This document shows positions 47,595-55,620 of a DNA stretch of 64,000 nt, piece by piece. The translations under genes were made by a program, and so were the position numbers. Numbering within the stretch: the first letter of the stretch is position 1; the number at the start of each line of letters is the position of its first letter. Source of the DNA: Aphanothece cf. minutissima CCALA 015 (GTDB lineage Bacteria; Cyanobacteriota; Cyanobacteriia; PCC-6307; Cyanobiaceae); NCBI GenBank assembly GCA_003003925.1, contig PVWP01000002.1:62001-126000 (forward strand), given 5' to 3'. Under the pieces are notes generated by a model, which saw only the letters and a program-made list of their open reading frames with translations, was not told where the DNA came from and did no database searches.

Positions 47595-48257
47595 CGGTGT
47601 CGATTTGGATTTGCTTTCCCGTTTGGCTTGCACAATCAACCCTAGCGCACCCCTAGTCCGCGAGCCAGGGGGGTATCTGGGCGGGGGACTGACGCGCACC
47701 CACCCGTGCCCATGATGATTCCCACGACGGATTCAGAACCACCCCACGGTGTGTGTCGATTCGGATCCCCGGCGGGGCTCCTATGGATCCGGTAACTGGG
47801 CCGGCGTGACTGTTGCCGTCGTGGTTGCCCAGCTCTGTTTCATTCCACCCCCTGCTTGACGGCAGCCCCGACACGGTTGGCCCCACCCACGCGCAGGATC
47901 CACCCATCGATGCATCCACCGATCGAGGCATCCATCCATCGATGCATCCATCCAAGGATGCATCCATGACCCGAGCGTGGCGTGCCATGGCGGAGCCAGT
48001 GCTTCAGCCCGTACCGGAGTCGCCTTGGGCACGTCCACGCTGCCGGCCCTGGCGGGGCCCTGGCTTCGACCGTGCTTGTCAACGTTTCCCTTGTTGAAGC
48101 CATCGCCACTGCCGATCAACCCCCGGGATCGGCAAGCCCCAAGCGGCTCGGTTTGGCACTCCCAAGTCCCATGTCAGGTTTTGCGGCCAATCGGTCATGG
48201 CGGCGGCGCGGTACTTCATCCTGAGCTACATTCCATTCCAGGGTTGCTCGCGCCACA
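47595..48257. promoter_or_regulatory. 663-bp divergent intergenic region of the exopolysaccharide locus
   Basis: This spacer separates wza (minus) from a GT8 gene (plus) and should carry promoters for both halves of the locus. It has no convincing gene. Short Trp- and Asp-rich frames cross it in several phases, but these are by-products of the tandem repeat. Apart from the repeat at 47896-47975 I see no clear operator or terminator. It is the longest non-coding stretch in an otherwise very compact window. Confidence 0.55.
47896..47975. repeat. Five-unit 16-bp tandem repeat upstream of wza and GT8
   Basis: Units begin at 47896, 47912, 47928, 47944 and 47960, exactly 16 bp apart. The core is GCATCCA (first unit GGATCCA), followed by a variable CCATCGAT or TCGAG-like tail. 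The unit sequences are GGATCCACCCATCGAT, GCATCCACCGATCGAG, GCATCCATCCATCGAT, GCATCCATCCAAGGAT and GCATCCATGACCCGAG. Because 16 is not a multiple of three, it cannot encode a repeated peptide in one frame. It could be an iterated regulator-binding site. Confidence 0.8.
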
Positions 48258-49148
48258 ATGGTCAATATTGTGATTGTCGCCACTGCCAATTATCTCTGGG
48301 GTGCGGCCGTCACTGTCCGATCCGCCTTGGAGGCCTGCAGCACAACCCTCAATGCCTATGTCATCAGCGTTGACCTGTCCCCGGAGGATCGGCGGCGCCT
48401 CTTCGATTCCTGGCAAACTCCCAATGTCGGTACCATCAAGTTCATTGACTTTGACCTTGGACAGGTCGACAGGCTTCGCAGCACGCTGCTCGTGAAGAGC
48501 AAATCCCCATATGCACGTTTCTTTATTCCCGAGTATCTGTCGGATGTTTCCCGATGCATCTACCTGGATACGGACCTCATCGTGTGTTCGGACCTGAAGG
48601 AATTGCAGACGCTCGATCTGCAAGGCAAGTCGAGTGCCTGTGTGATCGATGGTGGCATCGACACCCCGCAGCAACAACAACGCCTTCGCGACAAATTGAA
48701 GTTAACGAACCCCCGTCAATACTTCAACTCCGGTGTGATTGTCATGGATCTGGACGCGTGGAGGCGGGGCCATATCCAATCGAAGGCCTTGACGGCGGCG
48801 CAGGATAACTATGACCTGCTTGACCAGATGGATCAAGACGCCCTGAATATCGTCCTGGCTGACGACTGGTTAGTCCTTGACCCTAAGTGGAACACCTCCA
48901 AGGGCAGGGCAGATGTCAGCTTTTCAGACGGCATCATCCACTTTCTGGGCAAAGTGAAGCCCTGGCATGCTGATTATGCGGCCAATTTCCAGGATCGTTG
49001 GTTTGCCCTCCTGGATCGGACGGCGTTCTCCGGTCAGCGGCCGGTCAGGCTCTTTGGCGTCGGAGCCGCGTATCGTCGTTTCGCTCGCTCCATTCCAACC
49101 CTGGAGATGGTGAAAGGAAAGCTGCGTCGAATCCTGCGGTCGGCATGA
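48258..49148 (+). CDS. Family 8 glycosyltransferase
   Basis: A 296-residue GT8 enzyme (galactosyl/glucosyl transferase of the GspA/LgtC group). It opens MVNIVIVATANYLWGAAVTVRSAL. The metal DXD motif is YLDTDLIVCSDL at about residue 102, with YFNSGVIVMDLDAWR later and FSDGIIHFLGKVKPW, the usual catalytic His/Lys loop. It starts the plus-strand half of the polysaccharide locus, opposite wza. It probably adds a side-chain hexose. Confidence 0.93.
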   Translation: MVNIVIVATANYLWGAAVTVRSALEACSTTLNAYVISVDLSPEDRRRLFDSWQTPNVGTIKFIDFDLGQVDRLRSTLLVKSKSPYARFFIPEYLSDVSRCIYLDTDLIVCSDLKELQTLDLQGKSSACVIDGGIDTPQQQQRLRDKLKLTNPRQYFNSGVIVMDLDAWRRGHIQSKALTAAQDNYDLLDQMDQDALNIVLADDWLVLDPKWNTSKGRADVSFSDGIIHFLGKVKPWHADYAANFQDRWFALLDRTAFSGQRPVRLFGVGAAYRRFARSIPTLEMVKGKLRRILRSA

Positions 49149-49454
49149 GCGAACTCCCTGCCCAGGGCTCGTGCAACCATTCCCAGGCCCCCGGCGTCGC
49201 CAGCCGCTCCCGGTCCGGGGCTCCCGCTTCTCCATGATGTTCATCCAGGCCCAGGCTTGGGCTGTCTGAACCCATCGGACGCCTGGCTCCATGGGCGCAA
49301 CCAGTGAACAGGTCAGGACACTCAGGTTCTGTGCTTCACTGATAAAGTGCCTGAGAGTTGCAACTTTCTGCTCCATTCCGGAAGCATTGAAGTGCAAGTC
49401 CATCGCTCCTGGCTTTCTCTCCCCTTCCCTGATTCATTTCCCTCTGTAACCCCC
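49149..49454. other. Gap between GT8 and pyruvyl transferase
   Basis: About 305 bp with no clear gene. The pyruvyl-transferase frame is open from a GTG at 49347, so coding may begin anywhere between 49347 and 49455. A short palindrome, GCCCAGGCTTGGGC, lies around 49259-49272 and may form a small hairpin. No promoter could be assigned. Confidence 0.4.
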
Positions 49455-50516
49455 GTGCGTATCGGCCTGATCAATGCCTACAGCACCCTGAATCTGGGGG
49501 ATGCAGCCATCTACAGCGCGTTTCGCAAACTCCTGCCAGGTGCGAAGCTGGTTGGCCATGTTCAGGATGAGCGGCCTGACCCCACCCTGGGGGTCACTTT
49601 CCTGCCGAACCGGCCCACAGACTGTGGGGCCTACATCAGCGTGGGTGGCGATATCTTCAACAATTCACGGGAATGGTTCGTCACCAAGGCGTTCCTGATG
49701 AATCTGGCTGAACTGAGACGTCACTCCCGTCACACCATATTGTTCGGTCAGTCGATTCCCCGCTCCTGCCATGGCCTCAGCTTTCTTCTTCTGCAACGCT
49801 ATCTGAAGCGCCTGGCGGCTGTCTGTGTTCGCGATGCAGAGAGTCACCAGCGACTCTGTGCGGCTGGAGTTCCCGCCAGGTTGTCCTACGACATTGCCTT
49901 CGTCCTGGAGAGTTCCCCCCTGGCGGAGGCCATGGCCCGTCGGTGCCTGGAGCACCTGGCCATTGACCCGACCCAGGCGGCCGTTCTGTCCGTCCGTGGG
50001 TTTGACAGCATGTATGGCCATGACAATGATGCCTTCGTCTCCAGGATGTCCCAGCTCTGCCTTGAGCTTTCCGCCGCCGGACTCAGGCCCGTGGTGTTGA
50101 TCCAATCAGGGGCCTACGGCTCGGATAATGATCTGGAGGTGGCCGCTGCCATCCAGGCCCGTGCCCCTGCCACCGCCATCCTGAATCCGTTTGCCGACAG
50201 TTCGGCCGTGCCGAGCTGGCAGCTGGCCATGGCCCTGTTCGCCCTGGTGGACCTTGTCATCGCGGTCCGTTTTCACACCGCTGTTCTGTCATTGGCTGCT
50301 GGGCGGGTTCCGTTCCATCTCCACTATTCCAACAAGGGCAGGGACCTCTGCCGGCGGCTTGACCTGCCCGGGTGTGATCTGGCCAGCCTCGAACCCACGG
50401 CTGTGCTGCCGGCCATTCTGGCCACCCGGGGGCGTGCGTTTGCCCATGGAGCCGTCCGTGAGCAGGTGCAACGGGACTTCCAGTGGTGTGTGGATCAGTT
50501 ACCTCACAAGCCCTGA
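49455..50516 (+). CDS. Polysaccharide pyruvyl transferase family protein (CsaB/WcaK-like)
   Basis: A 353-residue PS_pyruv_trans protein. The N-terminus is VRIGLINAYSTLNLGDAAIYSAF. A GGDIFNNSREWF motif, SIPRS, CVRDAESHQRL and a C-terminal VIAVRFHTAVLSLAAGRVPF (with the conserved RFH) complete the pattern. Members add a pyruvate ketal from phosphoenolpyruvate, giving a charged polysaccharide. GTG at 49455 is preferred because the conserved domain begins there; the frame also permits GTG at 49347. It follows the GT8 gene on the same strand. Confidence 0.88.
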   Translation: MRIGLINAYSTLNLGDAAIYSAFRKLLPGAKLVGHVQDERPDPTLGVTFLPNRPTDCGAYISVGGDIFNNSREWFVTKAFLMNLAELRRHSRHTILFGQSIPRSCHGLSFLLLQRYLKRLAAVCVRDAESHQRLCAAGVPARLSYDIAFVLESSPLAEAMARRCLEHLAIDPTQAAVLSVRGFDSMYGHDNDAFVSRMSQLCLELSAAGLRPVVLIQSGAYGSDNDLEVAAAIQARAPATAILNPFADSSAVPSWQLAMALFALVDLVIAVRFHTAVLSLAAGRVPFHLHYSNKGRDLCRRLDLPGCDLASLEPTAVLPAILATRGRAFAHGAVREQVQRDFQWCVDQLPHKP

Positions 50517-50965
50517 AAGGAATTCTCTGCCTCACTGGACTAAATTGATTTGAATTGGCTGTCCATCAATGCACGGACTGGTCAACCGAGCCTGTACTGA
50601 CGACGTGACCCATCGTCTGGTGGGGTTGGCCATGGAGGAACCTGGCCGTTCTGCCGACCGGATCGTGGAGACCTCTGGCGCTGACTGGATCACCCCAATG
50701 GCCACGGAGGGGTCCGTGCAGCTCCTCGAGAGCACGGGAGACATCCTGCCGGAAGGCTTCGATCAGCTGGACCATCGCCATGCCCGTGCCGCCCTGGCTT
50801 TTCCTGGGCCGCCACCGCCTATCTGCCTTTGCGATCACAGCTCCCACGCCTCCAGGCAGCAGGAGTTCCGAGCCGGACGGCATGGTCGCCTGTCTTCGCA
50901 GGCTGACGCCGACCCGGTTTCGCCGGTTCACGGCGAACGGCACCCATGACGATCCGTCGTTCCTG
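50517..50965. other. 449-bp region upstream of the HNOBA hybrid kinase, no convincing gene
   Basis: Both strands carry long open frames (plus 50569-50949, minus 50566-50973). Neither shows a recognisable domain. The kinase frame itself is also open back to an ATG at 50780, but those 62 extra residues look random and arginine/proline-rich. The region could hold the signalling operon promoter, a small unrecognised protein, or a decayed gene. Confidence 0.35.
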
Positions 50966-53494
50966 ATGGCCATGGCCGTGCTGTTACCTGACCACCTCCT
51001 CGATCCCCTGTTTCCCTTTCATCTCGTCGTGGACCGGGAGCTGACGATCTGCTCCGCCGGTTCTGTTCTGCGTCGCATTCTTCCTGAGCCGGAGTTGCTG
51101 GGTCAGCACCTCGACGACCATTTCCAGCTTCTGCGCCCGGATGTGCCGATGAACTTCGCCAGTCTGAGTGACTGCACGGATCGGCACGTGATCTTCAAGT
51201 CCGACTTGATTGCGCTGCAATTGAAGGGTCAGATCTGTTGTCTTGATGAGACGGACCAACTGCTGTTTGTCGGCACGCCCTGTTTGCTGCAAATGGAGGA
51301 CCTGAAGACCATCGGGCTGACGATCAATGACTTTCCCCTGCATGATTCGCTGGTTGACTTTCTGTTCCTGCTGCAGGCCAGAAATGAGGCTCTCTCGGAA
51401 AGCCAGAAGCTCAATGAGATTCTGACAACACAGCGGGGCGAGTTGCGGGAGTCGACCCAGCGCCTCTCAGCACTGAATGCGGAGCTGGAAGCGGCCCGGC
51501 AGGCCGCTGAGGCGGCCAACGCTGCCAAGGACACATTTCTGGCGACGATGAGCCATGAGATCCGAACTCCGATGAACGCCATCATCGGCATGGCTGGTCT
51601 GCTTCAGGACTCCCAGCTTGATCCTGTGGAGCGGGAATATGTCGAGATCATCAACAGCAGTACCGACTCCCTGCTCACGATCATCAATGACATTCTTGAT
51701 TTCTCCAAGATTGAATCCGGCGCCATGCAGCTGGATGAGCAGCGTTTCGACCTGCGTGTCTGCATCGAAGAGGCCCTGGACCTGAGCGTCCCCCGTCTGC
51801 TCGACAAGGAGGTGGAACTGGTTCTCGACATCGACCCCCGCTTGCCCACGGCCGTCATCGGTGACCGTACCCGCCTCCGCCAGATCCTCTGGAATCTCCT
51901 CAGCAATGCCGTCAAGTTCACCGCTCAGGGAGAGATCGTGGCCACGCTGAGCGCCGAGCCCCAGCTCCGTGGAGCTGGCCAGCCCACCCCATGCCTGTTC
52001 ACCTGTCAGATCCGGGACACCGGCATCGGCGTGCCCGCCGACCTGATTCCCCTGCTGTTTGAGCCCTTTCGCCAGGCCGATCCCTCCACGGCCCGGCGCT
52101 ATGGGGGCACGGGTCTTGGTCTGGCCATCACCCGTCGCCTCTGCGAGTTGATGGGGGGAAGCATCAGCCTGGCCAGCGAGGAAGGCGTCGGCAGTGTGTT
52201 CACCTTCACCGTGCGGTTGACGCTCGATCCGGCCTCCGCGACTGGCAGCACCCCGGAGCCCCTGGCGATTCCCGCGTCAGCGGCGGCGGTACTGCTGCTG
52301 ATCGCCAATCGCACCCTCCGTGCCCTGCTCCAGAGGCAGCTGGAATGGATGGGCTTCACGGTCATCGCCCCCGATCTCTGCCAGGTCCCGATGCGGGTCG
52401 CGCCGACGGAGATCGCCGATGCCGGCCATGGCGCCGTGGTCATCGATGGGCGTCTCCTGGGTTGCCTGGGGGACGCCACACCTCCGGCCTTTCTTCGGGA
52501 TCCCCTGTTGCGGATGCGCCCCTGGATCGTCCTGGCCGACCGCTGCAAAGTGGCCGCGCTCACGTCGCTCGCCGAGGCACCGCCCGTGATGCTCACCAAG
52601 CCCGTGCGACTCGGCCAGCTTCGGCTCGCGCTGCTTCAGCAACTGCAGAGCGCGACGGAGCCGGGGGCGGCCGGGCCGCCGCCGCAGACGCGCCCACCGG
52701 CCCCGGCGGCCGGGGCCCATCGGCTGGCGGATCGGCTGCCGCTGCGGCTGCTCGTCGTCGATGACGTTCCCGTGAACCGACAGCTGGCGTTGCTGCTGCT
52801 GCAGCGCCTGGGCTACCAGGCCGAGGCCGTGGCGTCGGGTCCCGAGGCCCTGGCGTCTCTGCAGGCGAACCCCTGTGACGTCGTGTTCATGGACGTGCAG
52901 ATGCCGGAGCTGGACGGCTATGCCACCACCAGGGCCATCCGGCGGCTGCCGGCACCGTTCGTGCAACCCTGGATCATCGCCATGACCGCCCACGGCCGTC
53001 CGGAGGATCGCCAGGCCTGCCTCGAGGCCGGCATGGATGACTTCCTGGCCAAGCCGATCGTGCCAGCCCAGCTCACCTACGCCTTGGAGCACTACCCCCC
53101 CCGCGACCAACCCGGGACCACGCCAGCGGCGGCCGGGCCCGACCCGATCGATGCCGCCGCCTGGGAGGAGCTGGAGCAGTCGCTGGGCGAAGGGGCCGAG
53201 CCGCTGATCCAGGAGCTCATCGATCTGTATCTCGACGACGCGATGCGCCTGGTCTCGGCCGTCGTGCTGGCCCACCAGTACCACGACCCACCGGCGATGA
53301 TCACCGCCGCCCATTCCCTGCGCTCCCCCAGTGCCAGCCTGGGTGCGCTGGCGCTGGCGGCCCTCTGCCGAGAAGTCGAGGAGTCCCTGCGCTCCAATCC
53401 GGAGGCATGGCCCCAGACCAGGATCGACCAGCTGCTCGCCGAGGCCGGCCGGGTCACCGAGGCGTTGCGGCGGCGGCGCCCCCCCTCCCCGTGA
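50966..53494 (+). CDS. Hybrid histidine kinase with HNOBA-type sensor, pseudo-receiver, receiver and HPt domains
   Basis: An 842-residue kinase. Residues about 5-130 match the HNOBA (heme NO-binding associated) PAS-like domain of guanylate cyclases: [60 protein letters not shown] (split). A coiled coil (about 140-190), HisKA (His197 in [10 protein letters not shown]) and HATPase domain follow. A receiver-like domain lacking the usual acidic pocket comes next (about 430-565). It precedes a normal receiver (Asp643 in [13 protein letters not shown]) and an HPt domain (His783 in [14 protein letters not shown]). No transmembrane helix is seen. It overlaps the PP2C gene by GTGA. Confidence 0.88.
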   Translation: MAMAVLLPDHLLDPLFPFHLVVDRELTICSAGSVLRRILPEPELLGQHLDDHFQLLRPDVPMNFASLSDCTDRHVIFKSDLIALQLKGQICCLDETDQLLFVGTPCLLQMEDLKTIGLTINDFPLHDSLVDFLFLLQARNEALSESQKLNEILTTQRGELRESTQRLSALNAELEAARQAAEAANAAKDTFLATMSHEIRTPMNAIIGMAGLLQDSQLDPVEREYVEIINSSTDSLLTIINDILDFSKIESGAMQLDEQRFDLRVCIEEALDLSVPRLLDKEVELVLDIDPRLPTAVIGDRTRLRQILWNLLSNAVKFTAQGEIVATLSAEPQLRGAGQPTPCLFTCQIRDTGIGVPADLIPLLFEPFRQADPSTARRYGGTGLGLAITRRLCELMGGSISLASEEGVGSVFTFTVRLTLDPASATGSTPEPLAIPASAAAVLLLIANRTLRALLQRQLEWMGFTVIAPDLCQVPMRVAPTEIADAGHGAVVIDGRLLGCLGDATPPAFLRDPLLRMRPWIVLADRCKVAALTSLAEAPPVMLTKPVRLGQLRLALLQQLQSATEPGAAGPPPQTRPPAPAAGAHRLADRLPLRLLVVDDVPVNRQLALLLLQRLGYQAEAVASGPEALASLQANPCDVVFMDVQMPELDGYATTRAIRRLPAPFVQPWIIAMTAHGRPEDRQACLEAGMDDFLAKPIVPAQLTYALEHYPPRDQPGTTPAAAGPDPIDAAAWEELEQSLGEGAEPLIQELIDLYLDDAMRLVSAVVLAHQYHDPPAMITAAHSLRSPSASLGALALAALCREVEESLRSNPEAWPQTRIDQLLAEAGRVTEALRRRRPPSP

Positions 53495-54678
53495 CCCCGC
53501 CCCCGATGCCCAGCGCCGGCCCCGCGGCCACGATCCTCCTCGTCGATGACGACCGCATCCATTCCCGCCTGCTCCAGGCGCGGCTGACCGCCCAGGGGTA
53601 CCGGGTTGTGGTGGTGGACTCCGGGGACGCCGCCCTGGAGCAGGCGCGCCTCTCACCGCCCACCCTGATCCTCTGCGACTGGCTGATGGAGGGCATGGAC
53701 GGGCTGGAGGTCTGCCGGGCCTGCAAGGCCGACCCCTCCCTGGAGTCGGCCCATTTCATCCTCCTGACCTCCCGCTCCCGGGTGGAGGACCGCGTCCGGG
53801 GCCTGGACTGCGGTGCCGATGACTTCCTCAGCAAGCCGGTGGACCCCGAGGAGCTGCTGGCCCGGGTCCGCTCCGGGATCCGCCTGCACCAGGCCAATGA
53901 ACGCCTGAAGGATCTGGCCGAGGAGCTGCGGCAGCAGAAGGCCCGACTGGATCAGGAGCTGGAGGAGGCGGCCAGCTATGTGCGCTCCCTGTTCCCCGAG
54001 GCCATGGCCGGAGCCGTCAGGGTGGAGTCACGCTTCGAGCCCTCCCATGAGCTGGGCGGGGATTCCTTCGATTTCTTCTGGCTCGATCCGGATCACCTCA
54101 TCCTGTATCTCGCCGATGCCTCCGGCCACGGGCTGGCGGCGGCGTTCCCCTCGATCTCCGTCCACAACCAGCTGCGTTCCCGCTCGCTGCCCGTCGATCT
54201 GCGGGATCCGGCTGCCGTGCTGCAGTCCCTCAACGGCGGTTTCCAGATGGAGCGCCACCAGGGGCGCTATCTCACCATCTGGTACGGGGTGTACCAGAGC
54301 TCCAGCCGGACCCTCCGCTACGCCAGTGCCGGCCATCCGCCGGCCCTGCTCTGGAGCCGAGCCGGCGCCTTCCCCAGCCGTTGGCTCAGGACCCAGGGAA
54401 TGGCGGTGGGCCTGTTCGAGGCGTCGTCCTACGCCAACGAGAGTCTTGAGGTCGGGGAAGGGGGCTGCCTGCTCGTCTACAGCGATGGGCTCTATGAAGT
54501 CCCCCGGCCTGACGGCGTGATGGGGACCCTGCCGGAATTCATGCAGCTGGCGGAACAGTGCCGCGGTCTGCTGTCGGACGACGATGGCCTCGACCGGCTG
54601 CTCTCCCAGATCCACGACATCACGGCGAATGCCCCGTTCACGGATGATTATTCGGTGATCCGCGCCATGTTTTCCTGA
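53491..54678 (+). CDS. Response regulator with PP2C-type (SpoIIE/RsbU) phosphatase output
   Basis: A 395-residue protein. The receiver domain has TILLVDDDR and phosphoacceptor Asp63 in [14 protein letters not shown] coiled-coil linker ([26 protein letters not shown], split) and a SpoIIE PP2C domain follow, with [24 protein letters not shown] and DDYSVI metal-site aspartates. It should dephosphorylate serine on STAS proteins when activated by phosphorelay. The start is GTG at 53491 overlapping the kinase stop (GTGA); ATG at 53506 is an alternative. It converges with the STAS gene. It is likely phosphorylated by the kinase it is coupled to. Confidence 0.92.
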   Translation: MTPPPMPSAGPAATILLVDDDRIHSRLLQARLTAQGYRVVVVDSGDAALEQARLSPPTLILCDWLMEGMDGLEVCRACKADPSLESAHFILLTSRSRVEDRVRGLDCGADDFLSKPVDPEELLARVRSGIRLHQANERLKDLAEELRQQKARLDQELEEAASYVRSLFPEAMAGAVRVESRFEPSHELGGDSFDFFWLDPDHLILYLADASGHGLAAAFPSISVHNQLRSRSLPVDLRDPAAVLQSLNGGFQMERHQGRYLTIWYGVYQSSSRTLRYASAGHPPALLWSRAGAFPSRWLRTQGMAVGLFEASSYANESLEVGEGGCLLVYSDGLYEVPRPDGVMGTLPEFMQLAEQCRGLLSDDDGLDRLLSQIHDITANAPFTDDYSVIRAMFS

Positions 54679-54683
54679 GGGTT

Positions 54684-54703
54684 CTCGGCGCTTCACGCCC
54701 GAG
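54684..54703. terminator. Possible shared hairpin between convergent PP2C and STAS genes
   Basis: CTCGGCG (54684-54690), loop CTTCA, then CGCCCGAG (54696-54703) pairs with one bulged base. It lies in the 28-bp space between two convergent genes, a natural place for a bidirectional terminator. There is no following T-run, which weakens the call. Confidence 0.35.
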
Positions 54704-54706
54704 CGA

Positions 54707-55069
54707 TCACGCGGTGCGATCCACCGAAAGTGAGCGAAGGCAGGCCTCCTGATCCGGAAAGATGGTGAAGACCTTTTCGGTGCCGGTGAGCTCCAGCACG
54801 ATCCGCACCTGGCTGTTGAGACTGCAGAGATACAGCTGTTTTCCGTGCTCCCTGACGCGCTTCAGCACCGCGACCAGGGCACCGAAGCCACTGCTGTCCA
54901 TGAAGTCGATGCCTTGGCAATCAATGAGGATGTCCCCTGACGTTTCCTGCAGCAGTGTGGCGATGGATGCGCGCAGGTCGGCGCCACTCTGGGCATCAAG
55001 CAGACCCGAAGGCTTCAGGATGGATGGATCATCCACGCAAGGAATCACAAACCCCATTGAGCTTACCAT
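54707..55069 (-). CDS. Stand-alone STAS-domain anti-anti-sigma factor (RsbV/SpoIIAA-like)
   Basis: A 120-residue STAS protein; ATG at 55057 is an alternative start. The phosphoacceptor motif is IDFMDSSGFGALVAVL, with DILIDCQGI before it and LYLCSLNSQVRIVLELTGTEKVF after it. Such proteins sequester an RsbW kinase when unphosphorylated. The adjacent PP2C regulator is its probable phosphatase, and the RsbW-like kinase at 36836-37336 a candidate partner. It is divergent from the PAS protein gene. Confidence 0.93.
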   Translation of the reverse strand: MVSSMGFVIPCVDDPSILKPSGLLDAQSGADLRASIATLLQETSGDILIDCQGIDFMDSSGFGALVAVLKRVREHGKQLYLCSLNSQVRIVLELTGTEKVFTIFPDQEACLRSLSVDRTA

Positions 55070-55265
55070 TCCTGCAGGATTGGGGCTTTCGCCTTCGGCG
55101 GTCCCGCTGCGCCGCAAAGTCAGAAGAATCCCCCTGGACGGAAAGCCCGACGCTTCCCGACCGGCTCGGGGAACGGCCGGCGTGCAGGCCGGGGCGGCGA
55201 TGGGCCTCCTGCGGGATACGGCGCTAAGGTTTGTGAACAACTCGGGGAAGTGTGTGGCGCAGGCC

Positions 55266-55613
55266 ATGGTCACGATTGAAGAGCTCCGCCGGCAGCCTCT
55301 GCCCTTCATCGCGGCCGATCGGGACGGTTGCATCGTGGAGATCAACGATCTTTTCCAATCCACCTATGGCTGGACCCTGGAGGATCTGGAGGGTCAATCC
55401 CTCTCCATGATTCTCCCGGACTCCTTCCGGGATGCCCACCACCTCGGATTCTCGCGCTTTCAGATCGTTGGAGAATCCCAGATCCTCAACCATCCCCTGG
55501 AGTTGATGACGATCTGCAAGGATCAGCAAGCCATCAATTCAGAGCATTTCATTGTGGCCGAACGCCGAGGGGATGGCTGGGTCTTTGCGGCGACCCTGCG
55601 TCCGCTGAGCTGA
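55266..55613 (+). CDS. Small single PAS-domain protein
   Basis: A 115-residue protein almost wholly made of one PAS fold: PLPFIAADRDGCIVEINDLFQSTYGWTLEDLEGQSLSMILP (split, about 12-55), then GESQILNHPLELMTICKDQ. There is no output domain. ATG at 55266 is preferred; ATG at 55200 adds 22 residues. It lies 7 bp before the second hybrid kinase, whose own N-terminus is also PAS-like, so it may be a detachable sensor or dimer partner. No cofactor-binding residue can be named. Confidence 0.82.
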   Translation: MVTIEELRRQPLPFIAADRDGCIVEINDLFQSTYGWTLEDLEGQSLSMILPDSFRDAHHLGFSRFQIVGESQILNHPLELMTICKDQQAINSEHFIVAERRGDGWVFAATLRPLS

Positions 55614-55620
55614 GCCCGGG

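Noticed and set aside
47896..47975. CRISPR array
   Set aside because: The units are contiguous, only 16 bp long, without unique spacers, and no cas gene is present.
47781..48119. Trp/Met/Asp-rich frames across the 16-bp repeat
   Set aside because: The period of 16 bp shifts frame every unit, so no single protein repeat is encoded; several overlapping frames give the same motif by chance.
50566..50973. Open frames on both strands upstream of the HNOBA kinase
   Set aside because: No recognisable motif, and each overlaps the other; kept only as an unexplained region.
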